Shown piece after piece: positions 1 through 9,100 of a stretch of DNA of 64,000 nucleotides; the first letter of the stretch is position 1; every line of letters starts with the position of its first letter. This stretch comes from Taurinivorans muris (GTDB lineage Bacteria > Desulfobacterota > Desulfovibrionia > Desulfovibrionales > Desulfovibrionaceae). Location: assembly GCF_025232395.1 (NCBI RefSeq), contig NZ_CP065938.1, positions 1,922,001 through 1,986,000 on the forward strand, given 5' to 3'. The translations under genes were made by a program, and so were the position numbers. The notes beneath the pieces were generated by a model. That model made no database searches. It had not been told where the DNA came from and saw only the letters and a program-made list of their open reading frames with translations.

Positions 1-813
1 GCCCGCATGCTTTGCGCGAAAACTGAGGAAGAACGCAAACGGATTATCGGCATGCATCCGAAACGGGTCAATATCATCATTCCGGGGATAGCCATTTTGC
101 AGACCGTTATGGAGGAACTTGGCTTCAGCGGTTGTTATGTCAGCGATTCCGGTCTTCGCGAGGGAATTTTAAGGGTTTACCTTGAAGAAAAATATCCTCA
201 CGCGACCGTACATGAGAATACCATCATTCAGGAAAAAAGTGTTTTTAAATTAGCCCGTTCCGTAAAATATGAAGAACAGCATGCAAAGCATGTCGCCCAT
301 TTGGCTGTACGCTTGTTCGATAGCGCAAAAAGCCTTTCTTTGCATTCTTTTTCGGAATTTAAACGGCAAACGCTCTATTATGCGGGGATTTTGCACGATA
401 TCGGCATTGTGCTCGCCTTTGCGAAGCATGATGAACATGGTTGGTATATTGCGAAAAATTATTCCAATTTGCTTGGTTTTACAGAAAAAAGGCAGTTGGA
501 ACTGGCTCTTTTGGTCGGTTCGCACAGAATGAAAGAAAATTCCTGTTTGCAATCCTGTACGGAGATTGCGCCGGAAGAAAAAAAAGATTTGGAATTGCTT
601 GCAAGTTTTCTCAAGATAGCTGAAGCCTTGGACAGAAACCATGAGCAATATGTGGATGATGTGTATTTTGAGAAAAATGGCGATACGGTAAATATTTGTG
701 CCGTCAGCTCCGAACCTGATTGCCTGGAGCGGAAAAAACTCACAGAGGGTTTACCTCTTCTCAGACGGACAATTCCGGCTTTGCAAAGTCTTGTTTGGAA
801 GATTAAGGATTGA
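1..813 (+). CDS. ppx: Exopolyphosphatase/guanosine pentaphosphatase (Ppx/GppA) C-terminal part, 5' truncated by window
   Basis: The reading frame is open from base 1, so the start lies outside the window and the ATG at 7 is internal. The first 55 visible residues carry the end of the Ppx/GppA fold, including the VSDSGLREGIL signature and the conserved 'P-G-A-I-L' loop just before it. The remaining residues form an HD-type helical domain, with a visible LHDIG motif near residue 130. This two-domain layout is typical of Ppx/GppA enzymes that hydrolyse polyphosphate or pppGpp in the cytoplasm. Whether this one prefers polyphosphate or pppGpp cannot be told from the C-terminal part. No terminator is obvious directly after the stop; the next hairpin is about 190 bases downstream. 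Confidence 0.85.
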   Translation, partial: ARMLCAKTEEERKRIIGMHPKRVNIIIPGIAILQTVMEELGFSGCYVSDSGLREGILRVYLEEKYPHATVHENTIIQEKSVFKLARSVKYEEQHAKHVAHLAVRLFDSAKSLSLHSFSEFKRQTLYYAGILHDIGIVLAFAKHDEHGWYIAKNYSNLLGFTEKRQLELALLVGSHRMKENSCLQSCTEIAPEEKKDLELLASFLKIAEALDRNHEQYVDDVYFEKNGDTVNICAVSSEPDCLERKKLTEGLPLLRRTIPALQSLVWKIKD

Positions 814-998
814 GTTTTGTTTTTGCCGTACTTGCCTTATGCCGGGATAGGGTTGTTAAAAATCTCATACGCTTGTTAACGGAGTATTTTTTCGGGAAAA
901 GCATAGACAAATGTTCTTTTGCCGTTTTGTGAGTACATAATTTCCAGTATTTCGGTTCTGTTTTGTAAAGATAAAAATAAAATTTCTGAAAAAGTAAA

Positions 999-1026
999 GG
1001 ACTGCAAATAATTGCGGTCTTTTTTA
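999..1026 (+). terminator. Rho-independent terminator
   Basis: A GC-containing stem (GACTGCAA paired with TTGCGGTC, one wobble) is followed by a run of T residues. It lies 186 bases after the ppx stop and just before the Fur-box-like dyad, so it separates the two transcription units. The 185 bases between the ppx stop and this hairpin show nothing recognisable. Confidence 0.7.
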
Positions 1027-1042
1027 TATAATGGAAAAATTT

Positions 1043-1075
1043 AATTGAAATTGATATTGACTTTCAATTTCAATT
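1043..1075. promoter_or_regulatory. Fur-box-like perfect dyad
   Basis: A perfect 12-bp inverted repeat, AATTGAAATTGA and TCAATTTCAATT, is separated by 9 bases. AT-rich dyads with TTGA/TCAA arms resemble the Fur/PerR operators found before iron-uptake and flavodoxin genes. It lies 59 bases upstream of the chosen start of the small STAS-like gene and also overlaps a TTGACT that could be a -35 element. The assignment to Fur is an inference; the dyad itself is seen directly. Confidence 0.5.
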
Positions 1076-1134
1076 AAGGCATTATGTCTTTAACAAACGT
1101 TTGTGTGAATTTCCGGGCTGAGAAAGGAGTGAAT

Positions 1135-1509
1135 ATGGTTTCAGCGGATTATAGAGTTGATTATAGGTGTAGCAATGGCAATATCCATGTGGATGTAAGC
1201 GGTGAATTTAATCGGAATACGGCGGGTGCGGTTTTGGAAATCCTGCAAACCGCTTATACGGGCAGTGGGCGTATTTTTATAGATACCGCACAAATTCAGA
1301 ATGTTGTGGAATGCGGGGCGGAATACTTCAAGACCGCTTTTGCGGCGATTGATGTTCCGACGGCCTGCCTGTTTTTTAAAGGGAAGAAAGGGGAACGTAT
1401 CGGTCCTGACGGTTCAAGATTGCTTTTAATGAAAGAAAGGGAAAAGAAATGTTGTGGAAATTGTAAGAATTGCTCTTGCAAAAATCATAAATCTTACCAA
1501 GGGGAATGA
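1135..1509 (+). CDS. Small STAS-like protein with cysteine-rich C-terminal tail
   Basis: This 124-residue protein is not a named family member that I recognise. Its first 100 residues look like a STAS-type sheet/helix fold, with a 'VDVSGEF' strand and a later 'IFIDTAQIQNVV' strand followed by a long helix. The C-terminus is strongly basic and then cysteine-rich (CCGNCKNCSCKNH), which suggests binding of iron or another soft metal. The start at 1135 is chosen because AAGGAG lies 6 bases upstream; an earlier in-frame ATG at 1084 has no ribosome-binding site. The gene follows a Fur-box-like dyad and precedes a flavodoxin remnant, so iron-responsive expression is plausible. Function is unknown. 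Confidence 0.6.
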   Translation: MVSADYRVDYRCSNGNIHVDVSGEFNRNTAGAVLEILQTAYTGSGRIFIDTAQIQNVVECGAEYFKTAFAAIDVPTACLFFKGKKGERIGPDGSRLLLMKEREKKCCGNCKNCSCKNHKSYQGE

Positions 1510-1582
1510 TACGGCTGCCGTTGGCATAGTGTGTGGTTCCGAAAACGGAAACACGAAATCCGTTGCTGATGAAATTGCCTGA
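1505..1582 (+). pseudogene. Flavodoxin N-terminal remnant
   Basis: In the frame that overlaps the end of the preceding gene, the sequence reads VGIVCGSENGNTKSVADEIA and then meets TGA. This matches the flavodoxin FMN-phosphate loop (GS-x-x-GNT) and the start of the following helix. After the stop, neither this frame nor the others gives flavodoxin-like sequence before the terminator at 1701, so only the first strand-loop-helix remains. It is most simply a decayed flavodoxin gene that once followed the Fur-box-like dyad. The fragment is short, so confidence is moderate. Confidence 0.5.
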
Positions 1583-1700
1583 AGTTTGGAACGGATAGAG
1601 AAAAAGAAAATTAAATATCGGCAACATAAAAATACCTTAACGAAAAATTTTATCTGCCATAGCCGTTCATAATTCATCGCAACATTATGCAACTGCCTCC

Positions 1701-1738
1701 ACACAAAAAACGGGTTATTGATAACCCGTTTTTTGTGT
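1701..1738. terminator. Bidirectional terminator
   Basis: A long perfect palindrome has arms ACACAAAAAACGGGTTAT and its complement around a 2-base loop, giving A-runs and T-runs on both sides. It can terminate the rightward STAS-like/flavodoxin-remnant transcript and the leftward transcript of the gene ending at 1777. Confidence 0.85.
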
Positions 1739-1776
1739 GTGTGTGATGTCGGAATTTTTTGCTTGATTTAGTTAAA

Positions 1777-2712
1777 TCATACAGTTTTTCCTGCTGTGTC
1801 AAGCTTGTATTTTGCATAGGCGCGCACGAGGATTTCATGCATTTGCTCGCGGCTGATACAGTCTTTCGTGTCAAAGGCATAGGCGATATAATTTTTTTGC
1901 TGTTTCGTAATGCTTGTGTGAATGCCCGAAAAAAGTTTTTCAACTTCCTTTTTTTCCGCCCTTTCGTCCGGCAGTTCATTGTTTTGCGGGTCCTTATAGT
2001 GGCAGCTGCCCGCAAGAAAAGAAAAAGGCATGCCCATTTCAACACTGTAATAGGTATACGCCCCAATACAATTGGAAAGAGCGTACCGGTAATTTCTTAA
2101 AATATCGTAATACCTGTCGACAAAACGAATATCCCAAACGCTGCCGGCTGTCACGACGGGCATGTCTTGTTCAAGATATTTCAAATGGGTACCGCGGTGT
2201 ATATCCGTCATAAAAAGGCAAATATTGACCGGCTGCATTGCCTCGGGAAGTTCGCGCAGCTGCCGGCAAAATTCCGCAATGTCGTAAATGGCGAATTTTC
2301 CCAATACGGAATGGGCGGGAAAACAAATGGTGCCTTTGGCAGTTTTTGCCTGTTCGATATTGTGTTCATGCCTGTACCAGACAAGAGGGTGCGGAATGCG
2401 GTAGCACGGCTGCGGGGCGAGGCTTTGCTCAAGCATGGGAAAACGGCTTCTGCTGTAACTGAACATGGCGTAAGCCTTTTGGGTTCGTTCATCGGGACGC
2501 AGTTCTGCGGATAAATGTATGCCATGGTCGGAATAGACATAAAGAGGCAGTTCCATGGGGAAACGGGCGTATTCGCGGTAAATGCGTCCTTGTGAATATT
2601 GCTCCGCCAAGGGATAGACCGGAGGGCAGGGTCCTGCCTGCCGATGTTCTTTATCGCAGAGTTCTTCCAGTTTTTGTACGGAAAATCCTTGATAGGAATA
2701 TGAAGTATCCAT
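1777..2712 (-). CDS. Uncharacterised protein, possible GT-B-like surface-carbohydrate enzyme
   Basis: A 311-residue soluble protein with no signal peptide or membrane segment. I do not recognise the family. Three stretches recall carbohydrate-biosynthesis proteins with a GT-B or alkaline-phosphatase-like fold: 'VYSDHGIHL' near residue 60, 'VTAGSVWDIRFVDRYY' near 200, and 'LSNCIGAYTYYSVEMGMPF' near 225, the last resembling the nucleotide-sugar site loop of GT-B enzymes. The start codon abuts the stop of the upstream secreted-protein gene, so the two are cotranscribed. The bidirectional hairpin at 1701-1738 lies 38 bases downstream. Confidence 0.45.
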   Translation of the reverse strand: MDTSYSYQGFSVQKLEELCDKEHRQAGPCPPVYPLAEQYSQGRIYREYARFPMELPLYVYSDHGIHLSAELRPDERTQKAYAMFSYSRSRFPMLEQSLAPQPCYRIPHPLVWYRHEHNIEQAKTAKGTICFPAHSVLGKFAIYDIAEFCRQLRELPEAMQPVNICLFMTDIHRGTHLKYLEQDMPVVTAGSVWDIRFVDRYYDILRNYRYALSNCIGAYTYYSVEMGMPFSFLAGSCHYKDPQNNELPDERAEKKEVEKLFSGIHTSITKQQKNYIAYAFDTKDCISREQMHEILVRAYAKYKLDTAGKTV

Positions 2713-3276
2713 TTATTGCGCTTTCTTTGGGAAAAGTCTTTCTGTCTTTGGGGAGAGAACGGAGAAAAAGTCCTCCGCTTTTTCAATATCGTCACCGGTA
2801 ATGACCGTTACGGAAGCTATTCCGTTATTGTCGCCAAACCAAATGGAACCTTTTCCCTTACCTGAAAGATTGGAGTGCCACATGCCGTCTTTTTCTTCCA
2901 ACGGGGTGGAGGCAATTCCGCCTTTTTTCATGTTTTCCAGTGTCATTTCACCAAGTTGTTTTGCAGTGGCGGGAGTTTCCATAACAGTAATGGAAACGGC
3001 AGGGCTTTGGCTCATGCTGACAAAAAGGGCGGTAACGCCATTGTGAGGGGTGCTTTGTACAGGGACGGGCATGCTCCAGCCGGCGGGAATAATCACTTTG
3101 AAATATTTCGTATCGACTTCTTGTCCTCCCATTTCTTTTAATTGCGGAGCTTTTGAACGATATGCGTGGGCAGTAGGGGGATTGCCGGATTTTTGCGCAC
3201 TTTGCGCAGCTGCCGAAGATATGTTTGAAAAACAAAAAATAGTGACGAATAACATTAAAAGAGCTATGAGTTTCAT
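2713..3276 (-). CDS. Secreted conserved hypothetical protein
   Basis: A 187-residue protein with a clear Sec signal peptide (MKLIALLMLFVTIFCFSN, cleavage probably after the SSAAAQ region), so it should be periplasmic. The mature part contains 'YFKVIIPAGWS', a 'VSITVME' strand and a C-terminal 'IASVTVITGDD' strand. This is typical of small beta-rich proteins annotated as hypothetical in Desulfovibrio. An AGGAGG ribosome-binding site precedes the start, and a strong promoter lies 40 bases upstream. The downstream gene begins immediately after its stop. No function can be assigned. Confidence 0.7.
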   Translation of the reverse strand: MKLIALLMLFVTIFCFSNISSAAAQSAQKSGNPPTAHAYRSKAPQLKEMGGQEVDTKYFKVIIPAGWSMPVPVQSTPHNGVTALFVSMSQSPAVSITVMETPATAKQLGEMTLENMKKGGIASTPLEEKDGMWHSNLSGKGKGSIWFGDNNGIASVTVITGDDIEKAEDFFSVLSPKTERLFPKKAQ

Positions 3277-3315
3277 CTGTGCCTCCTGATTGAATGGCTG
3301 TGTTAAGATAGCTAT

Positions 3316-3344
3316 TGAATATAAACATTATGTTGTGCTGTCAA
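3316..3344 (-). promoter_or_regulatory. Sigma-70-type promoter for the 3276-1777 unit
   Basis: On the minus strand TTGACA is followed after 17 bases by TATTCA, close to the sigma-70 consensus. It lies 40 bases from the ATG of the secreted protein gene. Confidence 0.7.
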
Positions 3345-3397
3345 CCCATTACTTAAGATAAAACCGTCAAACGTATTGAATAGTAAGCATTGATTGT

Positions 3398-4621
3398 TTA
3401 AAATTCATAAGATAAATAAAGCAGCACAAGCATACTGCCGAGTATGGTAATCAAAAAACGGGCGAATTGCATGGATAGGACAATGATAAGGGCGGCATGC
3501 GCCGGAAAAATTCCAAGGGCCGCGGGTAAATTTCTTCGCAAGGTGCGGATAGGGTTGCCGATGGCGCTCGCCGCAAGCATAGCAAGCAAAACTTGGGCAT
3601 GGCTGACCATGTTTTCAGCTAAAAAGTGCGAAGAAACGCTTGCGGATTGGATAAGCCCCCCAATTTGGGCGATGACAATGGCGATAAGCTCTGCCGGAAA
3701 GAATTTCGCCACCTGATAAGGCACGGCTTCTTCCCAAAAATCAAGCATGCCCGATTTTACTATCCATTCTGTTCCGAGCATGAGAGGAACGGTGATATAT
3801 CCCATGCGAAAGAGGATAGCCAAGCTTTTGAGTACCCCTTGTCCGAGGGCTGTTTTCCAAGGAACGGGTTCTTTTTGCTCAAGTTTTAAACGGGAGAAAT
3901 CAGTCTGGCTGTTTTTGCTCGTGTGCCAATGGAAAAAGAAAACCCCGCAAATCAGTAAAAAGCCCCCTAATAATTGCACGGCGAAAAATCCGACTCCTGC
4001 GGCGCCGATCAGGGCGATAACCGGATACATCACGCGCACGGAATGGGACACGTGGGCTAAATAGCTGTTCGCCATGCCTCCGGCAATGAGGGCGGAAGAG
4101 GGGATTTCTCCGTTTTTATGGCTTGCGGCAAGCATGCTGTTCGCCCCGACGGAAGAATACAGGGCTATGGGCATGGCTAGTCCGATAATTTCAGGCAGGC
4201 GCGCCTTTTGGGTGATTTTTATCAGCCCTTTGCCAAGGCAGCGATACCAGCGCCTTGCTTCCATGAGCGCTCCCAAAAAGGCGGCGATTCCGACCATAAG
4301 AAAAAGGCGTCCTATGGATTTCAGTTTTGCCGTAAGTTTATCGGAAGCGGCCAACGGGGCTTTTCTCTTGGCAGGATTTGCTGTTTCTTGTTTTTCGTGT
4401 TTTGCCTTGCTCTGTGTTTCTGTTCGGTTTTGTTCTGACAAATAGGTTTTTGCATGCTCAAGCTTTGCCTGTTCAGCGGCGGTTATCTGCGTTTTTGTAT
4501 GAATGGCAAATTCTTTGCTGGGCATATTGAGCGTCAGGAACCATGCGAAACAAAGGGCAAAAATGAGCAACAGACAGCGAAATGGCGATTGCCAAGGATA
4601 TTTTTCTTTTTTCTTTTTCAT
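3398..4621 (-). CDS. Multi-spanning membrane protein (GATE/nucleoside-recognition-like) downstream of cbiK
   Basis: A 407-residue polytopic membrane protein. One N-terminal membrane segment is followed by a polar, Lys/Glu/Ala-rich stretch (about residues 35-95), then about eight hydrophobic segments. The two halves contain Gly/Ala/Ser-rich loops such as 'SVGANSMLAASH' and 'GGMANSYLAHVSHSV', which recall the 'gate' domain of nucleoside-recognition and spore-maturation-like permeases. It starts 43 bases after the periplasmic cbiK gene and so lies in the cobalamin-riboswitch unit. Transport of cobalt, a tetrapyrrole or a related compound is therefore plausible, but this is inferred from context only. 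Histidines in the predicted loops could contact metal. Confidence 0.6.
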   Translation of the reverse strand: MKKKKEKYPWQSPFRCLLLIFALCFAWFLTLNMPSKEFAIHTKTQITAAEQAKLEHAKTYLSEQNRTETQSKAKHEKQETANPAKRKAPLAASDKLTAKLKSIGRLFLMVGIAAFLGALMEARRWYRCLGKGLIKITQKARLPEIIGLAMPIALYSSVGANSMLAASHKNGEIPSSALIAGGMANSYLAHVSHSVRVMYPVIALIGAAGVGFFAVQLLGGFLLICGVFFFHWHTSKNSQTDFSRLKLEQKEPVPWKTALGQGVLKSLAILFRMGYITVPLMLGTEWIVKSGMLDFWEEAVPYQVAKFFPAELIAIVIAQIGGLIQSASVSSHFLAENMVSHAQVLLAMLAASAIGNPIRTLRRNLPAALGIFPAHAALIIVLSMQFARFLITILGSMLVLLYLSYEF

Positions 4622-4664
4622 TTAAATAAATGCGGTAGTCTGTTGAATGCCATGCGGAGCTTAC

Positions 4665-5564
4665 CTAGCGGGAAATGATTGTGCCGTCTTTGATGTTGTC
4701 GCGGCTGTTTTTGGTATGTTCAATAAAAAGGTTTTGTATCTTCGGATTTGAACCTAAGCCGTTTAAAACAGTATGGACTTCATAACCTTTTTTAATGAGT
4801 ATGGTTTTCCAAGACGCTTCTTCTTCGCCAGCCATATCGTTTTTAGCATGGTCGCCCGCTACAACCATAAAAGGCATGAGCCATACTTTTTGGGCATTTG
4901 TTTGTGTAAGTTCCGCAAGAACATTGTCAAAGGCGAGCGCTCCCTCGACGGTCGCCAGCCAAACCATGGGGTCGGCGGAATGGAATGCATGGGCTGCCGC
5001 CAAAAGGCTTAAATCGCCTGTGCCCCTGTCGTTGCCATGTCCCATGAGAATAAGGGCGTCTTCTTTGGTGCGTTCTTTCGGAAGGGCGGAAAAAACAGCC
5101 TCAACGGTTTTGTCGAGGTCCTGTTTGGAAGATAAAAGAGGGTGCCCCATGGTTACGGAATTAAAATTTTCGCCTTTGCTTTCCATGTAACGGCTGATTA
5201 AACGGCATATTTTCATGTATTCTTCAGCAGGAACAACATGCAGGGACTGGATTTTTACGTCCTTATAGCCGTTTTCTGCTGCAAAGTCCAAAGCTTCCGT
5301 GACGGAATACACAACTTGTTTTTCTTTATTGAGCTTGGCGCGGATAATATTGGAAGAATACGCCCAAATCACCGTATCGCCGTTTTTTTCATAGGCTGTT
5401 TTAATGGCAGTCAGGGATTTGCCGGCTTCCATGTCACTTGTGCCGAAAGCCGTTAAGATTGTGAGTTCCTTTGCAAGAGCAGGAAAGGGATTTACAAAAA
5501 GCGAAAAAGAAAAAACAAAAAGAGAGGCAAGCAAAATGCCTGCGCGCATAGAAAAAGATTTCAT
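4665..5564 (-). CDS. cbiK: Periplasmic sirohydrochlorin cobaltochelatase CbiK(P)
   Basis: CbiK-type class II chelatases insert Co2+ (or Fe2+) into sirohydrochlorin. This 299-residue protein starts with a Sec signal peptide ending near 'FPALA-KEL', so it belongs to the exported CbiK(P) form known from Desulfovibrio vulgaris. Metal-site candidates are the His of 'LILMGHGND', the Glu of 'LATVEGALAFDN' and the His of 'MPFMVVAGDHAKND', which match the His-Glu-His pattern of CbiK. An AAGGAG ribosome-binding site precedes the start. A cobalamin riboswitch occupies the leader, so expression should fall when B12 is abundant. The role of a chelatase outside the cytoplasm is unsettled; metal or haem storage and transport have been proposed for the family. 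Confidence 0.92.
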   Translation of the reverse strand: MKSFSMRAGILLASLFVFSFSLFVNPFPALAKELTILTAFGTSDMEAGKSLTAIKTAYEKNGDTVIWAYSSNIIRAKLNKEKQVVYSVTEALDFAAENGYKDVKIQSLHVVPAEEYMKICRLISRYMESKGENFNSVTMGHPLLSSKQDLDKTVEAVFSALPKERTKEDALILMGHGNDRGTGDLSLLAAAHAFHSADPMVWLATVEGALAFDNVLAELTQTNAQKVWLMPFMVVAGDHAKNDMAGEEEASWKTILIKKGYEVHTVLNGLGSNPKIQNLFIEHTKNSRDNIKDGTIISR

Positions 5565-5599
5565 GTGAAACTCCTTGTTCAGATACCGTGAACGATTTT

Positions 5600-5750
5600 G
5601 AGTGCACTTATAGGCTGGTTTTCCGGCTCAAGGATTATCCTGCTTTATGCCTTCCCGTTTTCACAGTGGCGTGTATAAGGCAGTCCCCTTTCACGGCTAC
5701 GGTCTAGCGTTGTTAACTTCCCATTTACCTGCATTATGCAGAACCTGTAA
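5600..5750 (-). promoter_or_regulatory. Cobalamin (B12) riboswitch
   Basis: Read on the minus strand, the leader of cbiK contains the conserved B12-box core GCCACTGTG followed by the GGGAAGGC helix partner. After it comes the 3' closing part GAGCCGGAAAACCAGCC. Upstream lie the peripheral ACAGGTTC and TGGGAAG segments. The order and spacing fit the cobalamin riboswitch family. It ends about 35 bases before the cbiK start, so control could act on translation initiation or on an early terminator; no clear T-run terminator is visible, which favours translational control. Confidence 0.9.
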
Positions 5751-5852
5751 GTTGTTTGGAATTTTAATAAAAACATGTTGTTTGTCAAGTTGTGTTTGAA
5801 GCTAAGGAATTTATTTGTTAATATAACATTATCTTTTAATAGGATAAGAACT

Positions 5853-6038
5853 ATGAAGAAAAATAGTTTTAACATGGAATTAATTGAAACTCGTGAACAA
5901 TTATTGGAAAATATTGCAACAATGGTTGATGAAGAGGAATGAGAAAAATATTTACTGAATAAAAAAATGAAAATTACGGTTGATAATGCGAAAAGTAAAT
6001 TTTTAATGTATCATAGAAAAAATATTTTTAAAAAATAG
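5853..6038 (+). pseudogene. Small AT-rich ORF with in-frame TGA
   Basis: An ATG preceded by AGGATAAG opens a frame that runs 29 codons to TGA at 5940 and continues without interruption for another 31 codons to TAG at 6036. The sequence on both sides of the stop has the same charged, Lys/Asn/Glu-rich character (MVDEEE, stop, EKYLLNKK). A single TGG-to-TGA change in a gene of about 61 codons would explain it. The 29-codon peptide could also be complete. I do not recognise the family. It lies alone between the riboswitch unit and the rpoC terminator, in sequence that is much richer in A+T than its surroundings. Confidence 0.35.
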
Positions 6039-6056
6039 AATAGGCTGCACAAATAT

Positions 6057-6090
6057 GAAAAAAGGAGCGAGAAATCGCTCCTTTTTTCAT
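6057..6090 (-). terminator. rpoBC terminator
   Basis: The hairpin GGAGCGA-GAAA-TCGCTCC is flanked by A- and T-runs on both strands. It sits 19 bases after the rpoC stop and could also stop rightward transcripts. Confidence 0.9.
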
Positions 6091-6108
6091 ATGACTGTCA
6101 GCTGATAA

Positions 6109-9100
6109 TTACTCTTGGTCGAAGTCCACCAAAATGGGGTTTTCTTCAAGTTCCATGAGGAATTTATCAGGTCTTTCCTTTTGTTCCGGCACGTTGATGT
6201 CTTGGTGTACGTATTCGCGATAACCGGTACCGGCAGGAATAAGACGGCCGACAATAACGTTTTCCTTAAGACCGCGCAAGGAGTCGTGTTTTCCTTTGAG
6301 GGCGGCTTCCGTAAGAACTTTTGTCGTTTCTTGGAATGAAGCGGCTGCAACCCATGAAAGGGAGGAAAGGGACGCCTGCGTGATACCAAGGACAAGAGGT
6401 TCGGCGGTAGCCGGTTGTCTGCCTTCGCGAAGAGCTTTTTGGTTTTCTTCTCTGAATTCGGATTTATCCACTTGTTCCCCGATAAGGAATGTCGTGTCGC
6501 CTGAATCGAGAATGGAAACTTTCTTCAGCATTTGACGCACGATGACTTCGATGTGTTTATCGTCGATGGCAACGCCTTGGAAACGGTAAACTTCCTGAAT
6601 TTCGTCCACTAAGTAACGTGCAAGGTGCTTTTCGCCGCGGGTTTTCAGAATATCGTGCAATTCCGGATGACCTTCCGTGAGCAAGTCGCCGGCGTCGACA
6701 AAGTCGCCGTCGGAAACAATGATGTGCTTGCCTTTAGGAATGAGATATTCTTTTGCTTCGCCTGTGTCAGGACGGACAACAATCTTTCTTTTTCCTTTGG
6801 ACTCTCCGGAAAACTCGATACTGCCGGCGATTTCAGAAACAATTGCCATATCTTTCGGTTTGCGCACTTCAAAAAGTTCCGCAACTCGCGGAAGACCGCC
6901 GACGATATCTCTTGTTTTTGAGGATTCGCGGGGTTTACGGGCGATGATGTCACCGGCTGCTATGCTTTGTCCGTCTTTTACCATCAGAATGGCTCCGACA
7001 GGCATTGCGTAGGTCGCAGGCGCGTTGGTTTGTCCCGGACGGTTTTTGAGCACTCCGTTTTCATCGGTGACGGAAAGGGCGGGACGGAAGTTCGTCGTGC
7101 GGTAGTCGATAATGGTTTGTGAAGTTTGGTGGGTCGCTTCGTCCATTTTATCCTGAACGGTTTTGCCGTCGATAATGTCGGAGAAACGGATGACACCGTC
7201 GACTTCGGAAACATACGGTTCGACCGATGGGTCCCATTCTGCGAGCTTGTCGCCTTTTTGCACCGCTTGCTGGTCGGTTACGAAGAGTCTTGCGCCGTTC
7301 GGAAGGATATATTTTTCAACTTCTCTTCCTTGGTCGTCGATAATGCTTACCTGACCGCTCTTTCCAAGTACGGTGGTGATACCTTCCTTATTTACGACAG
7401 TACGGACACGGGTAAGGATAACGTTGCCGGAATATTGGGCGAAGTAATTGGATTGTTCAACCTTACGGGAAGCGGTACCCCCGATGTGGAACGTACGCAT
7501 GGTAAGCTGGGTTCCGGGTTCGCCGATGGACTGCGCCGCTATGGTGCCGACGGTTTCACCGACGTTGACGAGGTGTCCGCGCGCAAGGTCGCGTCCATAG
7601 CATTTCGCGCAAATGCCGCGTTCAGCCTTACAGGTGAGGGCGGAACGGATAGTTACGGAAGAAATGCCGATTTCTTCGAGTTTATTGCCGACTTCCTTGG
7701 TTACAAGAGTGTTTTCGGGGTAAACAAGTTCACGGGTTGCAGGGTGGTAAACAGGGTAAAGCAGGGTCCTGCCCAAAATACGTTCCTTCAGGGTCAGCTT
7801 TACATCCGTGCCGTCCATGAGGGCTGTCATTTCGATACCGTCGACAGTGCCGCAGTCTTCCATGGAAACGATGACATCTTGCACGACGTCGACAAGACGG
7901 CGGGTAAGGTAACCGGAGTTTGCGGTTTTCAATGCCGTATCGGCAAGACCTTTACGTGCGCCGTGGGTGGAGGTGAAGTATTGAAGCACGGTGAGCCCCT
8001 CACGGAATGAGGAGGTGATAGGCGTTTCAATAATATCGCCGGAAGGTTTCGCCATAAGACCGCGCATGCCCGCAAGCTGTCTCATTTGGTCGGCGTTACC
8101 GCGGGCACCGGAGTTTGACATCATGTAGATTGGGTTGAAGCTTGTGTCTTCCTTGGTGTCGCCCTTGGCGTTCTGGACTTTATCCACGGAAATTTCCTTG
8201 ACCATTTCCTTGGAAACGGCGTCCGTGGTGTTTGTCCATACGTCGATAACCTTGTTGTATTTTTCCGTTCTGGTAATGATACCGTCGCGGTACTGGCGGG
8301 TGATGTCGTCAACTTCGTTTTGCGCTTTGTCGATAATGGTTTTTTTGCGTGAAGGGATGATCATGTCTTTCACGCCGATAGTCACGCCTGCACGGGTTGC
8401 AAATTCATAACCGATAGCTTTCAAACGGTCGCAAAGGATAACGGTTGCCTTGATACCTGCGAGTTCGTAGCAGATACTTACCAATTTACCGATGGTCTTC
8501 TTGGTAAGGATAGTGTTCACTTCTTTGAAAGGCATGGTATGGGGAAGTCTTTCCCATACGAGGATACGACCGACAGTCGTGTCGGCGAGCTGACCGTCTT
8601 CCATACGGACTTTGATTTTTGCATGCAAATCGACAGTGCCGGCGTCATAGGCGGCTTCGACTTCCCAAGGGGCGCAGAAAATCATGCCTTCGCCCTTTTT
8701 AAAGGAACGGTCCACCGTCATATAGTAAAGTCCGAGAACGATATCCTGTGACGGGATAATGACAGGGTTGCCGTTTGCGGGGGAAAGAATGTTGTTGGTG
8801 CTCATCATCAGCACGCGGCATTCTATTTGCGCTTCCACGGAAAGAGGAACGTGCACAGCCATTTGGTCACCGTCGAAGTCGGCGTTGTATGCCGTACATA
8901 CGAGAGGGTGGAGCTGAATGGCCTTGCCTTCCACAAGAAGCGGTTCAAAAGCTTGTATGCCGAGGCGGTGCAGGGTCGGGGCGCGGTTCAGGAGAATAGG
9001 GTATTCGCGTACCACTTCGGATAAGATATCCCAAACGACGAGTTCTTCCCTTTCCACCATTTTCTTGGCGCTTTTTATTGTGGAAGCATGCCCGCGTTTT

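Noticed and set aside
5940-5942. The TGA in the small ORF as a selenocysteine codon
   Set aside because: Sulfate reducers do have selenoproteins, but there is no stable stem-loop directly after the TGA, and the context lacks a redox motif. A nonsense change is simpler.
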